From NCBI GenBank assembly GCA_913047375.1, contig CAJWTV010000001.1, positions 62,001 to 126,000 on the forward strand: DNA of 64,000 nucleotides, in the 5' to 3' direction. Positions 56,465 to 64,000 of the stretch are shown here, piece after piece. Each line of letters begins with the position of its first letter. Position 1 is the first letter of the stretch. The stretch comes from an uncultured Polaribacter sp. GTDB taxonomy: Bacteria; Bacteroidota; Bacteroidia; Flavobacteriales; Flavobacteriaceae. A program made the position numbers and the translations under genes. Under the pieces are notes generated by a model, which did no database searches, had not been told where the DNA came from, and worked only from the letters and a program-made list of their open reading frames with translations.

Positions 56465-57556
56465 TTAAACGTTAAATCTAAAATGCATTACATCCCCATC
56501 TTTTACAATGTATTCTTTTCCTTCTACTCTCATCTTTCCGGCGTCTTTGACTTTCGCTTCACTACCAAAAGAGACGTAATCATCATAAGCGATTGTTTCT
56601 GCACGAATAAACCCTTTTTCAAAATCGGTATGAATTACTCCAGCTGCTTGAGGTGCTGTAGATCCAATCGGTATAGTCCAAGCTCTAACTTCTTTTACTC
56701 CAGCTGTAAAATAAGTTTGTAAATTTAGTAGTTTATATGCGGAACGTATTAATCGAGAAGCTCCAGCTTCTTCTAATCCAATATCAGCTAAAAACATTTG
56801 TCTTTCTTCATAATCATCTAACTCTGTAATATCAGCTTCAGTTCCTATAGCCAAAACAATTACTTCTGCATTCTCATCTTTTACTGATTGTTTTACCCTT
56901 TCTACATAATCATTTCCAGAGACTGCTGAATTTTCGTCAACATTACAAACATATAAGACCGGTTTTGATGTTATAAATTGTAATGATTGGACAATTTCGT
57001 TTTCTTTTTCTGAGAATTCTAAAGCTCTCACAGAAATACCTTTCAATAATGTTTCTTCAACTTTTAATAAAACAATTAGTTCCGCTTGTGCTTCTTTATT
57101 TCCAGTCTTAGCAGTTCTTTTTACACGTTCTAAACGCTTTTGAACCGTTTCTAAATCCTTTAATTGTAATTCAATATCTATTGTTTCTTTATCCCTAACT
57201 GGATCTACAGAATTATCTACGTGAATAATATTATCATTATCAAAACAACGAACAACGTGAAGGATAGCGTCTGTTTCTCTAATATTTGCTAAAAACTGAT
57301 TTCCTAAGCCTTCTCCCTTACTTGCTCCCTTAACCAATCCTGCTATGTCTACAATCTCAACAGTAGCTGTTAATACTCTTTCTGGATTTACTAATTCCTC
57401 TAATTTCTGTAAACGTGAATCTGGAACATTCACAACACCTATGTTTGGTTCTATTGTACAAAAGGGAAAGTTTGCACTTTGCGCTTTGGCATTAGATAAA
57501 CAATTAAATAAAGTTGATTTTCCTACATTTGGTAATCCTACAATTCCAGCTTTCAT
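56465..57556 (-). CDS. ychF: Redox-regulated ATPase YchF
   Basis: The 363-residue Obg-family P-loop protein has [34 protein letters not shown] and the C-terminal TGS domain ([21 protein letters not shown] with the YVSFG segment). YchF prefers ATP over GTP and is linked to ribosome and oxidative-stress responses. Promoter box TATATTTG at 57577-57584. Single gene. Confidence 0.95.
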   Translation of the reverse strand: MKAGIVGLPNVGKSTLFNCLSNAKAQSANFPFCTIEPNIGVVNVPDSRLQKLEELVNPERVLTATVEIVDIAGLVKGASKGEGLGNQFLANIRETDAILHVVRCFDNDNIIHVDNSVDPVRDKETIDIELQLKDLETVQKRLERVKRTAKTGNKEAQAELIVLLKVEETLLKGISVRALEFSEKENEIVQSLQFITSKPVLYVCNVDENSAVSGNDYVERVKQSVKDENAEVIVLAIGTEADITELDDYEERQMFLADIGLEEAGASRLIRSAYKLLNLQTYFTAGVKEVRAWTIPIGSTAPQAAGVIHTDFEKGFIRAETIAYDDYVSFGSEAKVKDAGKMRVEGKEYIVKDGDVMHFRFNV

Positions 57557-57576
57557 TTCTATAAATTTTGCGTGAG

Positions 57577-57584
57577 CAAATATA
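57577..57584 (-). promoter_or_regulatory. -7 box of ychF
   Basis: TATATTTG on the minus strand ends 20 bases before the ychF ATG. Confidence 0.45.
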
Positions 57585-57699
57585 AACGATAGTTTAATAA
57601 AACTATTAATAAAATCAATAAAGAAAAATTAAGAAATTAAAAAAATAAAATGTGTATATCATAAAATACCATCTCCTTCAGAAGTAGTAAACGATAAAT

Positions 57700-58050
57700 T
57701 TAAGCGTTATGCATAAACTTTTGTTTCTCTAATAAGACTTCTTCAGTTTCTATGTGATCATCATCCAGGATACAACAGTCTACTGGACAAACAGCAGCAC
57801 ACTGAGGTTCTTCATGAAAACCTTTACACTCTGTACACTTATCTGCAACTATATAATATATCTCATCAGAGATAGCCTCTTGAGTTTCATCTGCGTTAGC
57901 TGATTTACCAGTTGGTAAAACAACATTACCTGATAAATTAGTACCATCTGAATGTTTCCAATCATCTGCCCCCTCATAAATTGCAGTATTTGGGCATTCT
58001 GGCTCACAAGCACCGCAGTTTATACATTCATCAGTAATTATAATTGCCAT
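57700..58050 (-). CDS. Two-cluster 4Fe-4S ferredoxin
   Basis: The 116-residue protein has two cluster motifs: [12 protein letters not shown] near the N-terminus and [21 protein letters not shown] in the second half, both with the spacing for [4Fe-4S] clusters. An insertion between the cluster motifs (about 45 residues) resembles ferredoxins of Bacteroidota. It is a soluble electron carrier; partner enzymes are unknown. ATG at 58048-58050 gives MAIIITDEC; an upstream frame extension of 21 residues was rejected. It is divergent from the acyl-CoA reductase gene, with overlapping promoters. Confidence 0.92.
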   Translation of the reverse strand: MAIIITDECINCGACEPECPNTAIYEGADDWKHSDGTNLSGNVVLPTGKSANADETQEAISDEIYYIVADKCTECKGFHEEPQCAAVCPVDCCILDDDHIETEEVLLEKQKFMHNA

Positions 58051-58072
58051 CGTTTTTTTCTTTGAGTTTGCG

Positions 58073-58080
58073 TAACTTTG
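58073..58080 (+). promoter_or_regulatory. -7 box of the acyl-CoA reductase/serC operon
   Basis: TAACTTTG is a perfect match to TAnnTTTG, 43 bases before the ATG at 58124. It overlaps the left end of a 14-bp palindrome (58077-58090). Confidence 0.5.
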
Positions 58081-58086
58081 CAATTG

Positions 58087-58118
58087 CAAAAATAAGTCCA
58101 AAAAAACAGACAACCAAA
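58087..58118 (-). promoter_or_regulatory. Ferredoxin promoter (TTTG-20-TATTTTTG)
   Basis: On the minus strand, TTTG (58118-58115) and TATTTTTG (58094-58087) are spaced 20 bases apart. The -7 box overlaps the right end of the same palindrome. It faces the promoter at 58073-58080, so both cannot be bound at once. Confidence 0.6.
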
Positions 58119-58123
58119 ATATA

Positions 58124-59185
58124 ATGAACAGTATTGAAAATAGAATCAGAGCTTTTGTAAACTTAGGAGAATTTTTAAGTCAGTTTTCGAATGATAAAAT
58201 TGAAAAAAAAGAGAAGATTCTTAATAATGATTTATTTTTTGATGGTTTTAAACATCAAATAAAATTAGCACAAGAAAATAATTCTTGGTTTACTAAGGAA
58301 GCTATTTTAAGTTCGATAAATAATTGGTCTAAATCACTTTCTTTTAGCAATTTAAGTAAATTTACTTCAAGCTTTGATTTAAGTTATTTAAATCAAAAAA
58401 AAGTAGCTATAGTTATGGCAGGGAATATTCCTATGGTGGGTTTTCATGATTTTTTATCTGTCTTAATTTCTGGACATAGTGTTCTAGTAAAACAATCTTC
58501 TAATGATAAACACTTACTACCTTTTTTAGGGAAATATTTAGAACATATTGATACCAGCTTTAAGAATAAAATAACATTTACTGAAGGTAAATTATCAAAT
58601 TTTGATGCCGTAATAGCTACAGGCAGCAATAATACTGCCCGTTATTTTGAATATTATTTTAAAAATAAACCAAGTATTATTAGAAAAAGCAGAAACTCTA
58701 CAGCTATTTTAACAGGTAAAGAATCTGACATAGATTTAAAAAATCTTTCAAATGATATTTTTATGTATTTTGGATTAGGTTGCAGAAGCGTTTCTAAAAT
58801 CTACATACCCAATGGATATAACTTTGATGCGTTTTTTAACGGTATGTTTAATCAAAGAGAAATTATTAATAATGCAAAGTATGCTAATAATTATGATTAC
58901 AACAAGGCTGTATATTTAATGAGTGAATTCGATTTATTAGAAAATGGCTTTTTAATGATTAAAGAAGATGAAAGCTACTCATCCCCTATTGCAACTGTTT
59001 TTTATGAGTATTATGATAATGAAAAAGAATTGAAAATTAAATTACAAAACGACAATCATAAAATTCAATGTATTGTTTCAAAAGGTTTTATTGATACTGA
59101 AATTGACTTTGGTGAAACTCAGAATCCTAACTTATGGGATTTTGCAGACGGAATAAATACTTTAGACTTCTTATCCAAAATATAA
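58124..59185 (+). CDS. Acyl-CoA reductase (LuxC family)
   Basis: The 353-residue protein matches the LuxC-type acyl-CoA reductase family: [43 protein letters not shown] and the probable catalytic Cys in [14 protein letters not shown]. The family reduces acyl-CoA or acyl-ACP to the aldehyde with NADPH. There are no other lux genes here, so light production is not implied. It lies just before serC, with six bases between genes, and shares a promoter region with a ferredoxin. The substrate is unknown. Confidence 0.88.
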   Translation: MNSIENRIRAFVNLGEFLSQFSNDKIEKKEKILNNDLFFDGFKHQIKLAQENNSWFTKEAILSSINNWSKSLSFSNLSKFTSSFDLSYLNQKKVAIVMAGNIPMVGFHDFLSVLISGHSVLVKQSSNDKHLLPFLGKYLEHIDTSFKNKITFTEGKLSNFDAVIATGSNNTARYFEYYFKNKPSIIRKSRNSTAILTGKESDIDLKNLSNDIFMYFGLGCRSVSKIYIPNGYNFDAFFNGMFNQREIINNAKYANNYDYNKAVYLMSEFDLLENGFLMIKEDESYSSPIATVFYEYYDNEKELKIKLQNDNHKIQCIVSKGFIDTEIDFGETQNPNLWDFADGINTLDFLSKI

Positions 59186-59190
59186 TAAAA

Positions 59191-60252
59191 ATGAAAAAAC
59201 ATAACTTTAGTGCAGGGCCTTGTATATTACCACAAGAAGTTTTACAAAAGGCATCTGAAGCTATTATTAATTTTAATAATGACGACTTATCTTTAATAGA
59301 AATTTCTCATAGAAGTAAATCTTTTGTAAATGTAATGGAGACAGGTCGAGATTTAGCTTTAGAATTATTAGGACTTAATAATAAAGGCTACAAAGCTTTA
59401 TTTTTACAAGGTGGTGCAAGTTTAGAGTTTTTAATGGTAGCTTATAATTTACTAAATAAAAAAGCCGCATACTTAAATACAGGTACCTGGTCAGATAAGG
59501 CTATAAAAGAAGCTAAAGCTTTTGGAGAAGTAATCGAAGTTGGTTCTTCTAAGGATAAAGGTTACTCTTATATACCAAAAGAGTTCTCAATACCTGATGA
59601 TGTTGATTACTTCCATTGTACTAGCAACAATACAATTGTAGGAACTCAAATAAAAGAGTTTCCGAAAACAAAGGTCCCTGTAATTTGTGATATGAGTTCT
59701 GATATATTCTCAAGGCAATTGGATTTTGAAAAATTTGACTTAATCTATGCCGGTGCTCAAAAAAATATGGGCCCTGCTGGAGCTACATTAATAATTATTA
59801 AAGAAGATATTTTAGGGAAAGTAGAAAGACATATTCCTTCTATGTTAAATTATCAAACTCACATAGACAAGGACAGTATGTTTAATACCCCCTCTGTATT
59901 TGCTGTATATGTTTCTATGCTTACTCTTCAATGGCTTAAGGACCTGGGTGGAATTAAATTTATTGAAAGCGTAAATAATCAAAAAGCATCTCTATTGTAT
60001 GGTGAAATAGATAGAAACCCTCTATTCAAAGGAATCGTTGCCAAAGAAGATAGAAGTGTCATGAATGCGACTTTTGACTTAACAGATCCATCTTTAAAAG
60101 ATAAATTTGATGAAATGTGTATACATGCAGGCATAAACGGATTAAATGGACACAGGAGTGTTGGAGGATACAGAGCGAGCATGTATAATGCTCTGCCCTT
60201 ATATAGTGTGCAAGTATTAGTTGACACTATGCAGGAGTTAGAGAAAAGATAA
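59191..60252 (+). CDS. serC: Phosphoserine aminotransferase SerC
   Basis: The 353-residue PLP enzyme starts KHNFSAGPCILP, a clear SerC N-terminus, and has LFLQGGASLEFLM and the Schiff-base lysine in IYAGAQKNMGPAG. It makes phosphoserine in serine synthesis. A longer frame of 19 residues overlaps the preceding gene and was rejected in favour of ATG at 59191. It is followed by serA. Confidence 0.95.
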   Translation: MKKHNFSAGPCILPQEVLQKASEAIINFNNDDLSLIEISHRSKSFVNVMETGRDLALELLGLNNKGYKALFLQGGASLEFLMVAYNLLNKKAAYLNTGTWSDKAIKEAKAFGEVIEVGSSKDKGYSYIPKEFSIPDDVDYFHCTSNNTIVGTQIKEFPKTKVPVICDMSSDIFSRQLDFEKFDLIYAGAQKNMGPAGATLIIIKEDILGKVERHIPSMLNYQTHIDKDSMFNTPSVFAVYVSMLTLQWLKDLGGIKFIESVNNQKASLLYGEIDRNPLFKGIVAKEDRSVMNATFDLTDPSLKDKFDEMCIHAGINGLNGHRSVGGYRASMYNALPLYSVQVLVDTMQELEKR

Positions 60253-60313
60253 AAACGGAGCTAAGTGCCTGAATTAAGCACTATTGCTTTTTAATAATTT
60301 AATAATAGTAAGA

Positions 60314-61264
60314 ATGAAAATATTAGCAAATGATGGAATTTCACAAAATGGAGTTGAAATTCTAGAAAAAGCAGGATTTGAAACTTTAACAACGAAAGTA
60401 GCTCAAAATCAATTAGAAAATTTCATCAATGAAAATCAGATTGATGGAATTTTAGTTAGAAGTTCGACAGAGGTTCGTCAAGAATTAATTGAAGCGTGTC
60501 CGAGTATTAAACTAATTGGTCGCGGTGGTGTTGGTATGGATAATATAGACGTTCAATTTGCTGAAGACCAAGGAATCCACGTAATAAATACTCCAGAAGC
60601 ATCCTCAAACTCGGTAGCGGAATTAGTTTTTGCACATTTATTTGGAATGGCACGTTTTCTTCATCAATCTAACAGAGAAATGCCACTAGAGGGAGATTCT
60701 AGATTTAAAGAGTTGAAAAAAATGTATGGAAACGGAATAGAGTTAAGAGGAAAAACTTTAGGAATTATTGGATTTGGACGAATTGGAAAGGAAACTGCAA
60801 AAATTGCTCTTGGTATAGGGATGAATGTAATTGCATCAGATCCAGTTGTTCAAAGTTCAGTTATTACCTTAGATTTTTTTAACGGACAAAAAATCAGTAT
60901 TGCTATAGATACCATTTCAAAACAAGAGGTACTTAAAGAAGCTGATTTTATAACCATTCATACACCTAGTCAAAATAAATACCTCATTGATGAATCGGAT
61001 ATTGAGATGATGAAAAATAATGTTGGTATTATAAATACCTCAAGAGGAAGTGTTCTGAATGAAGTTGCTTTAGTTAATGCTATTGAACAAGGGAAGGTTA
61101 TTTTTGCTGGATTAGATGTATTTGAAAAAGAACCAACTCCTGAAATTCAATTATTAATGAATCCAGAATTATCACTAACACCACATATAGGTGCAGCAAC
61201 AAAAGAAGCTCAAGAAAGAATTGGCGCAGAATTAGCATTACAAATCGTTCAGCTTCTTAGTTAA
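60314..61264 (+). CDS. serA: D-3-phosphoglycerate dehydrogenase SerA (short form)
   Basis: The 316-residue D-2-hydroxyacid dehydrogenase has GRGGVGMDNIDV, the NAD loop GIIGFGRIGKETAKIA and NTSRGSVLNEVALV, with the His region PHIGAATKEAQ. The ACT domain seen in longer enzymes is absent. It oxidises 3-phosphoglycerate in the first step of serine synthesis. ATG at 60314 was chosen; an upstream frame start adds 10 non-conserved residues. A small hairpin (about 60263-60285) lies in the gap after serC. Confidence 0.9.
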   Translation: MKILANDGISQNGVEILEKAGFETLTTKVAQNQLENFINENQIDGILVRSSTEVRQELIEACPSIKLIGRGGVGMDNIDVQFAEDQGIHVINTPEASSNSVAELVFAHLFGMARFLHQSNREMPLEGDSRFKELKKMYGNGIELRGKTLGIIGFGRIGKETAKIALGIGMNVIASDPVVQSSVITLDFFNGQKISIAIDTISKQEVLKEADFITIHTPSQNKYLIDESDIEMMKNNVGIINTSRGSVLNEVALVNAIEQGKVIFAGLDVFEKEPTPEIQLLMNPELSLTPHIGAATKEAQERIGAELALQIVQLLS

Positions 61265-61277
61265 TATTTTAATAAAA

Positions 61278-61949
61278 ATGATTAAAGACAATTTACATAA
61301 AATTAAAAATTCTATTTCTAAAGAAATAACATTGGTCGCCGTTTCTAAAACAAAACCTATAATAGACTTACAAAATGCATATAATGCAGGTCAGAGAGTT
61401 TTTGGAGAAAATAAAATACAAGAGATGGTTGATAAATTTGATGCTTTACCAAAAGATATTGAATGGCATATGATTGGACATTTACAAAGCAATAAGGTGA
61501 AATATATGGCTCATTTTGTGAATTTAATTCATGGAGTTGATAAGTTTAAAACATTAAAAGAGATTAATAAACAAGCTAAAAAACATAATAGAATTATCAA
61601 TTGTTTGTTACAAGCTAAAATAGCTAAAGAAGATTCTAAATTTGGGTTATCCTTTAATGAGATTGAAACAATCATTAATTCTGAAGAAATACTAGAGTTA
61701 AAAAACATTAATATTGTTGGTTTTATGGGGATGGCTACATTTACCGATAATCAAGAACAATTAGAAGAAGAGTTTATATCATTAAAAAAATTCTTCGATA
61801 CTCAAAAAACGAAATCATTAAGTGATAATTGTCAACTAAATATTTTGTCAATGGGAATGAGTGGAGATTATCAATTAGCAATCAAAAATGGAAGTAATAT
61901 GATTCGTGTGGGAAGTTCCATCTTTGGAAGTCGAAATTACACAACTTAA
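61278..61949 (+). CDS. YggS-family pyridoxal-phosphate-binding protein
   Basis: The 223-residue protein has the PLP lysine in LVAVSKTKP, FGENKIQEMVDK, WHMIGHLQSNKVKYM, and a C-terminal SMGMSGDYQLAIKNGSNMIRVGSSIFG. YggS/PLPBP controls vitamin B6 homeostasis rather than catalysing a known reaction. It begins 13 bases after serA. Confidence 0.92.
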   Translation: MIKDNLHKIKNSISKEITLVAVSKTKPIIDLQNAYNAGQRVFGENKIQEMVDKFDALPKDIEWHMIGHLQSNKVKYMAHFVNLIHGVDKFKTLKEINKQAKKHNRIINCLLQAKIAKEDSKFGLSFNEIETIINSEEILELKNINIVGFMGMATFTDNQEQLEEEFISLKKFFDTQKTKSLSDNCQLNILSMGMSGDYQLAIKNGSNMIRVGSSIFGSRNYTT

Positions 61950-61973
61950 TAATACATTAAAAGAAAAATAAAT

Positions 61974-63053
61974 TTGTACGCAATTTTAGATATTGAAACC
62001 ACTGGAGGTAAATTTAATGAAGAAGGGATGACTGAAATTGCTATCTACAAATTCGACGGTCATACTGTTGTTGATCAGTTTATTAGCCTAATAAATCCCG
62101 AGCGAGAAATTCAAGAATTTGTTGTAAAACTTACCGGAATAAATAGTAAAATGTTAAGAAATGCTCCTAAGTTTTTTGAAGTAGCTAAACGAATCATAGA
62201 AATCACTAAAGATTGTATCATAGTTGCTCATAACTCTTTGTTTGATTATAGAATTTTACAAATTGAATTTTCAAGGTTAGGATTTAATTTTGACAGAAAT
62301 ACAATTTGTACTGTAGAATTAAGTAAGCAACTTATTTTAGATGAACCTTCATATAGTCTAGGTAAACTTGTGAAATCTTTAGGAATCCCAATTACTGATA
62401 GACATCGTGCAAATGGTGATGCATTAGCAACAGTTCAATTATTTAAGCTACTATTACAAAAAGATACAGAGAAAAAAATATTACAAAAGACAATAAAATA
62501 TTTTGACAAAAGAACTGAAAAAGAAAAAATTGAAAAAATATTAAATGAATTACCTACTTCTCAGGGTGTATTTTATATTCACAACCTAAAAGGATTAATA
62601 ATTTATATGGGTAGAGGAATTAATATAAAATCTGAAGTAAATAAATTATTCACAAAACAAACCAAAAGAACTTTAAAGATCCAAGAAAAGACGGAAGCTA
62701 TTAGTTTCAGTAAAACAGGTAACTATCTTTTTACTAAGTTAAAATATTATTCAGAATTAGATTCATTATCTCCCAAGTATAATTTTAAGAAAAACATAAA
62801 GTTATCGAAAGAAAATTTCAATAATGATGATTTTATAATTATTGAAAAAGGTCGAGAAATAGAAGAAAATGCTATTATTTTAATTGAGAATAACCAAGTT
62901 ACTGGTTATGGGTATACTAACTTAGCCTATCAAGAGAATAATCTAGAAATTCTAAAGAAAGTATTAACTCCTTTTGATAATTCAGCAATATCTAAAACTA
63001 TTATTAAAAACTATTTAAAGAAAAATAATGTTCAAAAAATTATTCGCTTATAA
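61974..63053 (+). CDS. DEDDh 3'-5' exonuclease fused to a GIY-YIG-like domain
   Basis: The 359-residue protein starts with TTG at 61974 (MYAILDIETTGG); no ATG is near. Residues 1-165 are a DnaQ-type exonuclease with intact acidic sites: DIETTG, VAHNSLFDYRIL and HRANGDALATV. After about residue 200 a UvrC/Slx1-like GIY-YIG segment follows, reading GVFYIHNLKGLIIYMGRG. Its usual catalytic glutamate position is not conserved (TGNYLFTKLK), so nuclease activity there is doubtful. Bacteroidota often carry this fusion; it is thought to act in DNA repair. Confidence 0.85.
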   Translation: MYAILDIETTGGKFNEEGMTEIAIYKFDGHTVVDQFISLINPEREIQEFVVKLTGINSKMLRNAPKFFEVAKRIIEITKDCIIVAHNSLFDYRILQIEFSRLGFNFDRNTICTVELSKQLILDEPSYSLGKLVKSLGIPITDRHRANGDALATVQLFKLLLQKDTEKKILQKTIKYFDKRTEKEKIEKILNELPTSQGVFYIHNLKGLIIYMGRGINIKSEVNKLFTKQTKRTLKIQEKTEAISFSKTGNYLFTKLKYYSELDSLSPKYNFKKNIKLSKENFNNDDFIIIEKGREIEENAIILIENNQVTGYGYTNLAYQENNLEILKKVLTPFDNSAISKTIIKNYLKKNNVQKIIRL

Positions 63054-63094
63054 AATAAAAAGTATAATTTAGTTACTGATATAAAAATAGAAAA

Positions 63095-63919
63095 TTGAGC
63101 AAGCAACCAAATAAAATCACATGGAAAGAACGTCTTCATGAAATTATCTATGAAGCAGATACAAAAGAAGGTAAACTTTTTGATGTAATCCTTTTAATTA
63201 CCATTATTGCTAGTATAATATTAGTTATGCTCGAGAGTGTTGAAAGTATAGATCTTAAATATCATACTTATCTAGACATATCGGAGTGGATTATTACAAT
63301 TCTTTTTTCTATTGAATATATTTTACGAACTATTTCAATAAAAAAGCCATTAAAATATATTTTTAGCTTGTATGGTTTAATAGATTTACTCTCTACAATC
63401 CCAAAATACTTATCTCTGATTTTTATTGGTTCTCATCATTTAGTTGCCTTAAGAGCATTGCGCTTATTAAGGGTCTTTAGGATACTAAAGCTCACTAGAT
63501 ATGTAGGTGCTTCAAATAATTTAATAATTGCGCTAAGAGCTAGCAAAGCCAAGATTGCTGTCTTTTTATTTTTTATGGTAATTGTCTGTATTATTTTAGG
63601 TACAGTGATGTATATGGTAGAAGGAGAAGAAAATGGCTTTACTAGTATTCCACGAAGTGTTTATTGGGCAATCGTAACGTTAACGACCGTTGGATTTGGA
63701 GATATTGCACCACAAACACCACTAGGACAATTAATTGCAAGTGTTATTATGATTCTAGGGTATGGAGTTATAGCTATTCCGACAGGAATTGTAAGTTCAG
63801 AAATCTCTAAAAGCTCAAAAAAAATAGATGATAACACACAATCGTGTCCAAATTGTTTAAAAGAAGAGCACAAAAATAATTCTGATTTTTGCTATAATTG
63901 TGGTCATCTTTTAAATTAA
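63095..63919 (+). CDS. Voltage-gated potassium channel with C-terminal zinc ribbon
   Basis: The 274-residue protein has six membrane segments. S4 carries regular basic residues (RALRLLRVFRILKLTRY), and the pore filter is TLTTVGFGDIAP, the K+ selectivity signature. The last 30 residues hold a zinc ribbon (CPNC, eleven residues, then CYNC). Start codon TTG at 63095. It conducts K+ across the inner membrane and may sense voltage; the role of the ribbon is unknown. Its stop overlaps the miaA ATG by one base (TAATG), so the two are co-transcribed. Confidence 0.88.
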   Translation: MSKQPNKITWKERLHEIIYEADTKEGKLFDVILLITIIASIILVMLESVESIDLKYHTYLDISEWIITILFSIEYILRTISIKKPLKYIFSLYGLIDLLSTIPKYLSLIFIGSHHLVALRALRLLRVFRILKLTRYVGASNNLIIALRASKAKIAVFLFFMVIVCIILGTVMYMVEGEENGFTSIPRSVYWAIVTLTTVGFGDIAPQTPLGQLIASVIMILGYGVIAIPTGIVSSEISKSSKKIDDNTQSCPNCLKEEHKNNSDFCYNCGHLLN

Positions 63920-64000
63920 TGGAAAACTCACAGAATATCCTAATCACTATAGTTGGACCAACAGCTATTGGTAAAACAAAGCTAAGTATTTTATTAGCAA
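63919..64000 (+). CDS. miaA: tRNA dimethylallyltransferase MiaA (5' part, cut by window edge)
   Basis: The first 27 codons read MENSQNILITIVGPTAIGKT and continue with KLSILLA. The P-loop GPTAIGKT is the MiaA signature (usually GPTAVGKT). The enzyme adds a dimethylallyl group to A37 of tRNAs reading UNN codons. The gene continues past base 64000. Confidence 0.82.
   Translation, partial: MENSQNILITIVGPTAIGKTKLSILLA

Noticed and set aside
58124-59185. LuxC-type acyl-CoA reductase as part of a bioluminescence operon
   Set aside because: No luxD, luxA, luxB or luxE beside it; this subfamily is common in non-luminous Bacteroidota and here precedes serC-serA.
60253-60313. Small hairpin (AGTGC...GCACT) between serC and serA as a riboswitch
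   Set aside because: A 5-bp stem alone does not match any known riboswitch such as glycine or SAM; at most a weak attenuator.
1-64000. Defence island, prophage, CRISPR array or secretion system
   Set aside because: No phage, restriction, Cas, toxin-antitoxin or transposase genes and no direct repeat array were seen; gene content is housekeeping throughout.

Overview
The window is AT-rich chromosomal DNA from a member of the Bacteroidota, most likely a marine-type Flavobacteriaceae species (Polaribacter/Tenacibaculum-like; the genus is inference). The signs are: Bacteroidota-type promoters with a TAnnTTTG -7 box and no Shine-Dalgarno motifs; BshA for bacillithiol; DUF3810 and DUF4290 proteins; a split (half-length) transketolase; the long class II ketol-acid reductoisomerase; a MurA with Asp at the usual catalytic Cys; and a cobalamin riboswitch ahead of a BtuB-type TonB receptor. 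No rRNA, tRNA, CRISPR array, prophage or insertion sequence was recognised.

Layout. 1-3.2 kb (minus): 5' part of bshA, the N-terminal transketolase subunit, dnaB. 3.3-17.5 kb (plus): a DUF3810 metalloprotease-like membrane protein, two secreted amidohydrolase-family proteins, an rRNA/tRNA methyltransferase, polyphosphate glucokinase, spoT/relA, a Fur-family regulator, purA, an OstA/LptA-like protein and a class III aminotransferase. 17.6-27.4 kb (minus): acnB, RNase P RNA (rnpB), dnaJ-grpE, murA, a DUF4290 protein and uvrD/pcrA. 27.5-32.2 kb: a small membrane protein, then a B12 uptake locus (btuB with riboswitch, divergent from a btuF-like lipoprotein) and an Asp/Glu racemase homologue. 32.3-36.9 kb (minus): parE-parC. 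37.1-40.8 kb (plus): a broken lysA, an acetyltransferase and topB. 40.8-49.3 kb (minus): gapN and the ilvD-ilvB-ilvN-ilvC-ilvA cluster, led by a 46-codon leuA remnant. 49.4-53.3 kb (plus): an unrecognised helical protein and thrB-thrC. 53.3-55.2 kb (minus): VF530 protein and a secreted aminopeptidase P. 55.3-64 kb: gcvT, ychF, ferredoxin, acyl-CoA reductase, serC, serA, YggS, an exonuclease/GIY-YIG fusion, a potassium channel and the start of miaA.

How it works together. Most genes are housekeeping: replication and topology (dnaB, uvrD, parCE, topB), protein folding (grpE-dnaJ), envelope (murA, ostA-like), stringent response, and amino-acid synthesis (thr to ile through thrBC and ilvA; val/ile through ilvBNCD; serine through serCA). 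The clearest departures are two broken amino-acid genes, lysA (lysine) and leuA (leucine). These suggest, if no other copies exist, loss of lysine and leucine synthesis in a lineage that still keeps Ile/Val/Thr synthesis. I did not find a defence island or an obviously new multi-gene system. The more unusual items are local: a frame-breaking heptanucleotide repeat inside an amidohydrolase, promoters placed so close to start codons that leaderless mRNAs are likely, overlapping face-to-face promoters over a palindrome, and a possible small RNA between dnaJ and rnpB.
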